In this document: one piece after another, positions 1 through 5,655 of the stretch
Layout: each line of letters starts with the position of its first letter
Numbering within the stretch: position 1 is the stretch's first letter
Source of the DNA: Alkaliphilus sp.
GTDB lineage: Bacteria > Bacillota > Clostridia > Peptostreptococcales > Natronincolaceae
Direction: 5' to 3'
Assembly (NCBI GenBank): GCA_023230535.1
Contig: JALNXC010000035.1
Location: 1-8,928, forward strand
Length of the DNA stretch: 8,928 bases
Notes under the pieces: model-generated
What the model was told of the DNA's origin: nothing
What the model saw: the letters and a program-made list of their open reading frames with translations, nothing else
The model's database searches: none
Made by a program: the position numbers and the translations under genes

Positions 1-31
1 ATTGTAGGGGTATTACAAATGTATAAAAATA

Positions 32-60
32 TTGATAAATAGATTAGAATATGATATTAT
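32..60 (+). promoter_or_regulatory. Sigma-A-type promoter of the riboswitch/ECF operon
   Basis: A TTGATA box at 32-37 is followed, after 17 nt, by TATTAT at 55-60. Both boxes are one mismatch from, or close to, the sigma-A consensus, and the spacing is optimal. Transcription would begin near 67, exactly where the structured leader starts, which supports the assignment. No other good promoter is seen before the downstream genes. Confidence 0.65.
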
Positions 61-66
61 ATAAAA

Positions 67-190
67 AAGAATATATCTCCGAACCTAATATTTCTATAGA
101 TACATATCCATGAAATGTAGGTCGCCAGGGTGTAATTAGAAATGATTATGCCTCCCATTGTGGAAAGGAGAATGCTGGTGATGAAACAAA
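67..190 (+). ncRNA. Moco RNA motif (molybdenum/tungsten cofactor riboswitch) aptamer
   Basis: The leader carries, in order and spacing, the conserved blocks I associate with the Moco riboswitch: CTCCGAACC at 77-85, GGTCGCCAGGG at 120-130, GCCTCCC at 150-156, GGAAAGGAG at 162-170, and GCTGGTGATGAAACA at 174-188. Visible pairings are CGCCAG 123-128 with CTGGTG 175-180 (6 bp, one G-U), CTCC 152-155 with GGAG 167-170, TACAT 101-105 with ATGTA 115-119, and a weak GTAAT 132-136 with ATTAT 145-149. The class binds molybdenum or tungsten cofactor and controls biosynthesis, transport and Mo-enzyme genes. It sits between promoter and terminator, so it probably controls transcription of the whole operon. 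Recognition is from memory of the consensus. A covariance-model search (Rfam Moco family) would settle it. Confidence 0.78.
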
Positions 191-192
191 AC

Positions 193-221
193 AGCTCTAC
201 CTGCAATGGTAGAGTTTTTTT
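193..221 (+). terminator. Riboswitch expression-platform intrinsic terminator
   Basis: A perfect 7-bp stem, CTCTACC at 195-201 with GGTAGAG at 208-214, has a 6-nt loop and is followed by seven T residues at 215-221. It lies directly after the aptamer and about 65 nt before the first start codon, so it fits a premature terminator that the leader can permit or block. I could not find a convincing antiterminator: the best candidate, GTAGG 117-121 with the 5' arm, gives only 5 weak pairs. The direction of control is therefore inferred. Ligand-OFF would be usual for an uptake operon. Confidence 0.8.
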
Positions 222-285
222 ATTGCATGATGTCGGCAATGATTGAATTCTTCTATTAAAAAAATCAAATCAGAGGAGGAAAACA

Positions 286-1419
286 ATGAAATTGTATAAA
301 AATAAATTTAATATGATTGTAATTTTAATAGTTATAATTTTGGCATTGGTTGGTTGTGGTCAATCTGTCGAGTCAAACGATGATTCATCAGATTCGGATA
401 ATAAGACATCAACTGTGGACGATACTACCGAAAGTATAATTTTAGCAGGTATAGGAGGTGGAGATATCAAGATAACCATAGATGAAATTAAAGAATTAAA
501 AAAAGTCAATGAGGATGTAATTTCACTGAGTTCCAGCGGTGAAGAAACCGAATTAAATATTTCAGGGGGTTTATTAGAAGAATTGTTGATAAAACATAAT
601 GTATCTCAAACAGAATTAGACGGTATAAGAATTACTGCAACTGACGGGTATTCAATGGAAATACCTTCTGAAATATTAAAAAACAGGGATATAGTACTTA
701 CCTATGAAGTGGAAGGCGAACCCCTGTTAAAAGAAGATGAACCCTTAAGGATTGTAATACCGGAAGAAAGAGCTATGTATTGGGTGAGAAGCGTGTCTAA
801 AATCGAAGTAGTAGAAAAGAAAACAGCAGCAGGTAAACAGGTGGAAAAGGTGTTGATATTTGATGCTGCCATATCAAATTTAGATAAGCAGGATTATGAG
901 TATTATGAAGATTTAGATAAAGCTATTAAAATAGATGATTTATTGAGTGAATTTGTTCCGGAAGGCAAAGAACAGGTCTTTATTAAGGCATCGGATGGGC
1001 TTCAAAGAAATGAAACAAGAGAGACATTTAAGGACGCTTTTATAAAGATTACCGGTGAGAATAGTCCTATGTTTTTATCTCCGGATCTGCCCGAAGGAAT
1101 GCACGTAAAAGGCATACTATGGTTCAGTTCGGAGAAGGTCGCTTTTTTAACTATGGACAAGGCATTAGGAGTGTATAGTAAATTAATTCAAGAAGATATA
1201 GAGGGGATACCATTAAAAGAAGTATTGGAAGATATAGATTTAAAACAGGGAGATATTTATACATTTACGGCAAGCGACGGGTACAACATTGAAATATCAA
1301 AAAATGACATAAATAAAGGCATATTATATAAGGCAGACGATGGGAGTACTAGGGTCGGTTTTGAGGGGTTGCCCAAGAACACTACGGTTAGGGATCTTTT
1401 ATCAATAGGAGTAAAATAG
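286..1419 (+). CDS. Lipoprotein with about three degenerate molybdopterin-binding-fold repeats; putative ligand-capturing protein
   Basis: This 377-residue protein is probably an extracytoplasmic lipoprotein. It has a basic N-terminus, a hydrophobic core and a lipobox (LVGC, modified Cys24), then a Ser/Asp/Thr-rich linker (about 25-50). Three modules follow, each marked by an A-x-D-G-(Y/L) signature: TATDGY 117-122, KASDGL 234-239 and TASDGY 328-333. Module 1 continues with a G-E-P-L and P-L-R-I-V-I-P stretch (144-159) and W-V-R-S-V-S-K-I-E-V (166-175), the C-terminal half of the sulfite-oxidase/Oxidored_molyb family fold. Module 3 also has E-G-I-P-L (306-310) and looks shortened. Cys24 is the only cysteine, so the Mo-coordinating cysteine of true enzymes is absent and redox catalysis is unlikely. 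First gene of the operon, it could be the binding protein for the ECF transporter. Start ATG has an AGAGGAGG site 7 nt upstream. The fold is recognised with fair confidence; the role is inferred. Confidence 0.75.
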   Translation: MKLYKNKFNMIVILIVIILALVGCGQSVESNDDSSDSDNKTSTVDDTTESIILAGIGGGDIKITIDEIKELKKVNEDVISLSSSGEETELNISGGLLEELLIKHNVSQTELDGIRITATDGYSMEIPSEILKNRDIVLTYEVEGEPLLKEDEPLRIVIPEERAMYWVRSVSKIEVVEKKTAAGKQVEKVLIFDAAISNLDKQDYEYYEDLDKAIKIDDLLSEFVPEGKEQVFIKASDGLQRNETRETFKDAFIKITGENSPMFLSPDLPEGMHVKGILWFSSEKVAFLTMDKALGVYSKLIQEDIEGIPLKEVLEDIDLKQGDIYTFTASDGYNIEISKNDINKGILYKADDGSTRVGFEGLPKNTTVRDLLSIGVK

Positions 1420-1496
1420 TATAAAGGGTGGATGGGAAACTTGCGGCCCGGGAATATTCTTAAAATCAAAGTCAGCAAATAATTGGAGGGGACTCA

Positions 1497-2078
1497 ATGT
1501 TTAGAAGGCTTATTAGAAAATTTTCTGTATTTCATCTTATCATAATAGCTCTGATGGCTACCTTAGGTATAGCGACAAAACCTATTATAGTTCCTTTAGT
1601 TCATATTATTACGGGGCCCTTATATATCCCCGGAGGGGCTATTGCGGGGGGGCTTTATATGATATGGATTGTATTGGGAGTAGGCCTAATTAATAAAATA
1701 GGCGTAGCTACCGTTATAGCGGCGGTACAGGCTATAATGGTGGTAAGTCTCGGTATGTCGGGTAGTCATGGTATAATGAGTTTTTTAACATATATTGTAC
1801 CCGGATTAGCGGTAGATGTACTTCTTATATTGATAAAGTATCGCAGTCCAAGTTTGGGTAATCTTTTTTTATGCGGGGTGGCGGCAAATTTAAGCGGGAC
1901 TTTTCTTGTAAATGTAATTTTTTTTAGGCTGCCCATCATACCTTTAATTTTAGTTCTTTCCAGTGCCGCTCTATCGGGAGGAGTGGGGGGTATAATAGCT
2001 TATACAATAATCAATAAACTGGAACAACAGGGTATTCTGACAAATTTGATGTCGCGGGGCGATGTAGTTGGACAATAA
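1497..2078 (+). CDS. ECF transporter S component, substrate unknown (cofactor/precursor suspected)
   Basis: This is a 193-residue integral membrane protein with about six hydrophobic segments (near 12-32, 43-64, 68-86, 94-114, 122-142, 146-172). It has the small, Gly/Ala-rich character of ECF substrate-binding (S) components, which bind a vitamin or metal and sit in the membrane next to the T component. The N-terminal I-A-L-M-A-T-L-G-I-A segment followed by a P-rich loop and G-P-L-Y-I-P-G-G (40-47) resembles the opening of many S components. The full A, A', T set lies just downstream, so this is a dedicated (group I type) transporter. ATG is preceded by TTGGAGGGG with normal spacing. A 77-bp gap from the lipoprotein gene contains nothing I recognise. 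I cannot match it to BioY, ThiT, RibU, CbiM or another named S family. The riboswitch suggests a Mo/W cofactor-related ligand. Confidence 0.75.
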   Translation: MFRRLIRKFSVFHLIIIALMATLGIATKPIIVPLVHIITGPLYIPGGAIAGGLYMIWIVLGVGLINKIGVATVIAAVQAIMVVSLGMSGSHGIMSFLTYIVPGLAVDVLLILIKYRSPSLGNLFLCGVAANLSGTFLVNVIFFRLPIIPLILVLSSAALSGGVGGIIAYTIINKLEQQGILTNLMSRGDVVGQ

Positions 2079-2092
2079 GAGGGGGATGAATA

Positions 2093-2605
2093 ATGAGTAA
2101 AAAAACAATTTTTGTTGTAATAGCTATACTGGTTATAATAGTAGGTATCTTTGCATATTTAAACAGCGGTTATATCAAGGATAAAAAAGGAATGCATATA
2201 AATGCAGAGATAATTGTAAAAGAAGGCGATAAAGAAATTTTGCTTACATTTAACGAGATTAAAGAATTAGGGGAAGAGGAATTTAAAGCCAATCTAAAAT
2301 CCGGTGGAAATCCGGCGGAAGAACATAACTATACGGGCGTACCTTTAAAAAATGTAATAAAAAAGATGGCCACTGATGTTGAAAATAAAGCCCAAGTGAT
2401 AGTCAGGGCTGTAGATGGATTTACCTCTGCTTACAATATGAGTGAGGTTTTAGAAGATAATAATATGTATCTTGTGTATATGATGGATGATGAGCCGCTC
2501 AAAAGCAGGGAAGACGGAGGAGATGGGCCTTATCAAATTATAGTTAGAAAGGATCAATTTAGCCAGAGATGGGCTAAATATGTTTTGGAGATAGAATTAC
2601 AATGA
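2093..2605 (+). CDS. Membrane-anchored single-domain molybdopterin-fold protein, no metal-ligand cysteine
   Basis: This 170-residue protein has an uncleaved-looking N-terminal membrane segment (about 5-22) with no lipobox, then one extracytoplasmic domain. The domain matches the short form of the sulfite-oxidase/Oxidored_molyb family: L-T-F-N-E-I-K-E-L (51-59), Y-T-G-V-P-L-K-N-V-I (80-89), R-A-V-D-G-F (105-110), E-P-L (134-136), G-P-Y-Q-I-I-V (145-151) and R-W-A-K-Y-V-L-E-I-E-L (159-169). It has no cysteine at all, so it cannot ligate Mo or W through cysteine. It is related to the modules of the lipoprotein two genes upstream. It lies 14 bp after the S-component gene with a GAGGGGG site, and its stop overlaps the next start (ATGA), so it is probably coupled to the transporter. 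A likely job is to present ligand to the S component or stabilise the complex; this is inference. Confidence 0.75.
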   Translation: MSKKTIFVVIAILVIIVGIFAYLNSGYIKDKKGMHINAEIIVKEGDKEILLTFNEIKELGEEEFKANLKSGGNPAEEHNYTGVPLKNVIKKMATDVENKAQVIVRAVDGFTSAYNMSEVLEDNNMYLVYMMDDEPLKSREDGGDGPYQIIVRKDQFSQRWAKYVLEIELQ

Positions 2606-3309
2606 TTTATCCCATAGAAATTAACAATTTACATTATAAATATGAAAAAGATGCCAGGGAAATATTAAATGGAGCAAACCTTAAGGTGGCAAAAGGTGAG
2701 ACGGTAGCAATAGTAGGTTTAAGCGGCAGTGGGAAGAGCACATTGATATATAATATATGTGGTATAATTCCTCATATTTACAGGGGGGAAGCGAAAGGGC
2801 AGGTTAAAATTTGGGGTAAGGACATATTGGATATGAAGTTATCGGAAATATCTACGAAGGTAGGAATAGTATTTCAGGATCCGGATACTCAGCTCTTTTC
2901 TCCTACGGTTGAAGATGAAATAGCATTTGGTCCGGAAAATTTATGTATTGCAAGAGAGCAAATAGGTTTAAGGATTAAAAAGGTGTTGGAAACGGTCAAT
3001 ATGGAGGAGTATAGATTGGAAAACCCCGGCAATTTATCAGGCGGGCAGAAGCAATTAATAGCCATAGCTTCCGTTCTTGCTATGGAAACAGAAATATTGC
3101 TGTTTGATGAAATATTGTCTCAAGTAGATAAAGAGGGCAGAATAAAAATTAGAGAAGTTATAAAAGGATTAAAAGAAGAGGGAAAAACAATAATTTTAAT
3201 AGAACACGATTTAAACAATCTTCAAATTGCCGATAGAGTTTTACAATTAAAGGATGGTAAATTAGAAGAGTTCAAGGCTGGTGACATTATTGGGCTCCAT
3301 AGAACTTAA
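2602..3309 (+). CDS. ecfA: ECF transporter ATPase (EcfA-type, first of pair)
   Basis: This 235-residue ABC ATPase energises the ECF complex from the cytoplasmic face. Motifs are Walker A G-L-S-G-S-G-K-S-T (39-47), Q-loop Gln92 in F-Q-D-P-D-T-Q, signature L-S-G-G-Q (145-149), Walker B I-L-L-F-D-E (165-170, catalytic Glu170) and switch His202. The F-Q-D-P-D-x-Q-L-F run is typical of EcfA/CbiO ATPases. Length is slightly short for the family (about 270-280) because the C-terminal extension is missing. After Walker B the usual D-E-P-T-x-G-L-D is replaced by D-E-I-L-S-Q-V-D (169-176), a divergent D-loop region. Start ATG overlaps the previous stop by 4 nt. It forms a heterodimer with the next ATPase, by family knowledge. 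Confidence 0.9.
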   Translation: MIYPIEINNLHYKYEKDAREILNGANLKVAKGETVAIVGLSGSGKSTLIYNICGIIPHIYRGEAKGQVKIWGKDILDMKLSEISTKVGIVFQDPDTQLFSPTVEDEIAFGPENLCIAREQIGLRIKKVLETVNMEEYRLENPGNLSGGQKQLIAIASVLAMETEILLFDEILSQVDKEGRIKIREVIKGLKEEGKTIILIEHDLNNLQIADRVLQLKDGKLEEFKAGDIIGLHRT

Positions 3310-3961
3310 AAATTTGAGTTTTGGATATGTAAAAGGCAAAGAAATTATAAAAAATATAAATGTGAATATAGATACTGAAGCTATAACCTGCATAGTAGGC
3401 CCTAATGGAAGCGGTAAAACTACCTTAGGCAAATTGATGGTGGGAATACTGAAACCCGGTTCAGGTGAAATATATTTGTTTGGTGAAAATATGGCCAAGA
3501 TGTCTTTGGGGCAGATTGGTAAAAAAATAGGTTATTTATTTCAAAATCCGGAAAAACAGTTTTTTTCCAATACGGTGGAGGATGAAATTAAATTTATTCT
3601 TGAAATTAAGGGTTTAAATAAGGAATATATAGAAGAGAAGGTAAAATCATTACTCAATTTGTTTCAATTGAATCATATAAGGACTTCGTTTCCTCTCAAA
3701 TTGAGCCAGGGAGAAAAACAGCGTCTTGCTCTTGCAGCTATCTTAGCCAATGAACCCGAATATTTGATATTAGACGAACCTACTAAAGGGTTGGACATAG
3801 GGCTGCGAAATTCCTTAATTCAAATATTAAAGAATCTTTATGATAAGGGAATAGGGATGACGGTTATGACTCATGATTATACCTTTATCAATCAAGTTTC
3901 CGATCGTATTTTAACAATGTATAGGGGTGAAATAGTTGAGGACAAAAGAAATGAATATTGA
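3281..3961 (+). CDS. ecfA': ECF transporter ATPase (EcfA'-type, second of pair)
   Basis: This is a 226-residue ABC ATPase, partner of the preceding one. It has Walker A G-P-N-G-S-G-K-T-T (40-48), Q-loop Gln88 in F-Q-N-P-E-K-Q, signature L-S-Q-G-E-K-Q-R (141-148, with Q for G at position three), Walker B Y-L-I-L-D-E (161-166) followed by canonical P-T-K-G-L-D, and switch His198. The chosen start is GTG at 3281, inside the previous gene by 29 bp, with GAAGAG 10 nt upstream; TTG at 3290 in the same frame is an alternative. Homology begins soon after, at I-E-L-K-N-L-S-F-G-Y, so little protein is at stake. The heavy overlap implies translational coupling and fixed stoichiometry. All catalytic motifs are intact. 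Confidence 0.9.
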   Translation: MTLLGSIELKNLSFGYVKGKEIIKNINVNIDTEAITCIVGPNGSGKTTLGKLMVGILKPGSGEIYLFGENMAKMSLGQIGKKIGYLFQNPEKQFFSNTVEDEIKFILEIKGLNKEYIEEKVKSLLNLFQLNHIRTSFPLKLSQGEKQRLALAAILANEPEYLILDEPTKGLDIGLRNSLIQILKNLYDKGIGMTVMTHDYTFINQVSDRILTMYRGEIVEDKRNEY

Positions 3962-4754
3962 TCCCAGAACAAAATTAATAATTGTCTTGTGTTTATCTAC
4001 ACTTGCTATATTTATTAAGGACATATTGTTTTTGAGCGGAATATTGCTGATAACTATAATGATTTCTTTATTTTTCAAGGTGAATATATTGCAGGTTCTG
4101 AGAGAAATAAAAAGACTGTTATATGTGCTTTTAGCCATTGCAGTAATACAGAGTGTATTTTCTACGGACGGCCAAGTATTGATTGGACTGGGGAAATTAA
4201 CTATTCTCACTACTGTTGGGGTTCAAAAGGGTTTAGAATTTATCATCAGAATTATGATAATAATTTCATCCGCAACTATAATTACCACCTCAAATTCAAG
4301 AGAAATAATACAGGGATTAGTTCAATGGAGACTGCCTTATGAAGTTGCTTTTATGGTATCAATCGGGATCAGATTTTTGCCGATATTGAGAGAGGAAATA
4401 AAAGATTCGATAGTTGCAATTCAGTTGAGAGGTATAGAAATAAAGAAAACACCCCTAAAGAAAAAGTTGTATATATATTCTTATCTTTTTACGCCAATTC
4501 TTGTAAGCACTATAATAAAGGCACAAAAATTGTCTATGTCCGTAGAGATGAGAGGTTTTAGAGCTTATGAACGGAGAACAAGCTATATGGTTTTAAGAAT
4601 GTCCTATGTTGATTATTTGATTATATTTTTTAGCTTTTTATGTGCGACTACGTTAGCGCATTTATATATAGATCAATCTGTTTTAACTCTCAGTTCTTTA
4701 AAGAGAATGTCTTATTTCGTTTATAATTCTATCAGGCTAAGAAAATTTTTATAA
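3951..4754 (+). CDS. ecfT: ECF transporter T component (EcfT/CbiQ family transmembrane coupling protein)
   Basis: This 267-residue membrane protein couples the ATPase pair to the S component. N-terminal D-P-R-T-K (4-8) is the usual opening of the EcfT/CbiQ family. Several hydrophobic helices follow (about 9-26, 28-44, 56-70, 100-113, 131-145, 178-190, 220-238). The two short coupling-helix motifs that contact the ATPases are visible as Q-L-R-G (158-161) and E-M-R-G (199-202), variants of the family's A-R-G motifs. I chose ATG at 3951 because TGAGG lies 9 nt upstream and the D-P-R-T-K motif then sits at its normal place; an in-frame TTG at 3936 would add five residues. It overlaps the upstream ATPase gene by 11 bp. 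The basic C-terminal tail after residue 250 is somewhat long and not recognised. Confidence 0.88.
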   Translation: MNIDPRTKLIIVLCLSTLAIFIKDILFLSGILLITIMISLFFKVNILQVLREIKRLLYVLLAIAVIQSVFSTDGQVLIGLGKLTILTTVGVQKGLEFIIRIMIIISSATIITTSNSREIIQGLVQWRLPYEVAFMVSIGIRFLPILREEIKDSIVAIQLRGIEIKKTPLKKKLYIYSYLFTPILVSTIIKAQKLSMSVEMRGFRAYERRTSYMVLRMSYVDYLIIFFSFLCATTLAHLYIDQSVLTLSSLKRMSYFVYNSIRLRKFL

Positions 4755-4783
4755 AAACCACTACAAATAGGGGGACGAATACA

Positions 4784-5551
4784 ATGAAAGTTTTATCTAT
4801 AGTAGGTGAAGCCGGGACAGGTAAAACTACAACTGTAGAAAATATAATAAGAGAATTGAGGAGAAGAAGATATACGGTAGGTTTCGTTAAAGAAATTCAT
4901 TCCGAAAAATTTATCGTCGATATGGAAGGGTTAGATATGAGTGGATATGAAAAAGCCGGTTCGCAACTCATAACTCTCAGAGATACCCGTAAGACAGGTA
5001 TATTATTTCGAGAAAAAATCAGCATGGATGAGTTATTAAGATTTTATGATCATGATTTTGTAATTTTAGAAAATATCACCGATGTCAATGCTCCAAGAAT
5101 AATAACGGCTGTTGACGAAGGAGGTATAGATAATAGATACGATGAATTAGTTTTTTGTGTATCCGGTATAATATCCGGCGTTAGGGATGAGTATAACGGA
5201 TTGCCTATAATCAGTTCCACAGACAATATAAAAAAAATAGTAGATTTGATAGAAGAGAAAGTATACGGCAGATTGCCGGATTTCCCCATAGAATGCTGTG
5301 ATGCATGTGGCTTTGGTTGTAGGGGATTAGGTTCAAAGATATTAAAAGGGGAGGCAAAGCGGGAGGATTGTAAAATACTGAATACAAAAGTAAGGCTCTT
5401 TGTAAATAATGATGAAATCCAAATCGTACCTTTTGTAAAAAACATACTCTCGAATGCTGTGTTGGGGGTTGTAAGGGAGTTGGAAGGTTATAAAGAGGGT
5501 AAAGAAATAAAAGTAATAATAAATTCGGGCCCTGATTTAAGCACAACATAA
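4784..5551 (+). CDS. mobB: MobB-like P-loop GTPase with cysteine cluster and C-terminal extension
   Basis: This 255-residue protein resembles MobB, the GTP-binding partner in molybdopterin-guanine dinucleotide formation. It has Walker A G-E-A-G-T-G-K-T-T (8-16), a V-G-F-V-K-E-I-H segment (32-39, compare L-I-K-H-T-H in MobB), D-M-S-G-Y-E-K-A-G-S (51-60, compare D-S-Y-E-L-R-K-A-G-A) and a Walker-B-like D-F-V-I-L-E-N (91-97; MobB usually has E-G here). About 165 residues match MobB. The rest is extra: a cysteine cluster C-C-D-A-C-G-F-G-C-R-G-L (171-182) with Cys196 behind it, possibly an Fe-S or zinc site, then a small alpha/beta-like domain (about 200-247). An AGGGGGAC site precedes ATG. It lies 29 bp after ecfT and ends the operon. 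It links the transporter to Mo/W cofactor maturation. The exact reaction is uncertain. Confidence 0.78.
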   Translation: MKVLSIVGEAGTGKTTTVENIIRELRRRRYTVGFVKEIHSEKFIVDMEGLDMSGYEKAGSQLITLRDTRKTGILFREKISMDELLRFYDHDFVILENITDVNAPRIITAVDEGGIDNRYDELVFCVSGIISGVRDEYNGLPIISSTDNIKKIVDLIEEKVYGRLPDFPIECCDACGFGCRGLGSKILKGEAKREDCKILNTKVRLFVNNDEIQIVPFVKNILSNAVLGVVRELEGYKEGKEIKVIINSGPDLSTT

Positions 5552-5605
5552 TTAAAAATATAATAAAATATCCATCTTTGTATGCCTTAATCACAGTATA
5601 AAACA

Positions 5606-5649
5606 AATAAGGTTATGCACCTATGTTGCGGGCGCATAACCTTATTTTT
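5606..5649. terminator. Bidirectional intrinsic terminator between convergent genes
   Basis: A perfect 13-bp stem, AATAAGGTTATGC at 5606-5618 with GCATAACCTTATT at 5634-5646, is followed by T residues on the + strand (5645-5649). It is preceded by AAACAAA, which reads as a T-rich tail on the - strand. It lies 54 bp after the MobB-like stop and a few bases from the stop of the convergent penicillin-binding protein, so it can serve both operons. Confidence 0.85.
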
Positions 5650-5655
5650 ATTTGG

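Noticed and set aside
202..227. TGCAAT in the terminator loop is exactly complementary to ATTGCA at 222-227, a possible alternative hairpin.
   Set aside because: The downstream copy is made after the U-tract, too late to prevent termination, and six AT-rich bases can match by chance.
57..239. A minus-strand ORF of 60 codons across the leader.
   Set aside because: It lies antisense to the riboswitch and terminator, has no convincing ribosome binding site, and its composition reflects the AT-rich leader.
286..1419. The lipoprotein as a sulfite oxidase or other active molybdoenzyme.
   Set aside because: No cysteine remains beyond the lipid-modified Cys24, and the catalytic N-terminal part of the fold is not seen.
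1420..1496. The 77-bp gap after the lipoprotein gene as an internal promoter or terminator.
   Set aside because: No stem followed by a T-run and no good -35/-10 pair is visible; it has only the ribosome binding site of the S component.
3936..3950. A TTG start for the T component five codons upstream of the chosen ATG.
   Set aside because: The ATG has a better-placed TGAGG site and gives the family's usual N-terminus.
5050..5606. Two overlapping minus-strand ORFs of 131 codons over the MobB-like gene.
   Set aside because: They overlap each other and a well-supported gene on the opposite strand, and their products show no recognisable motif.
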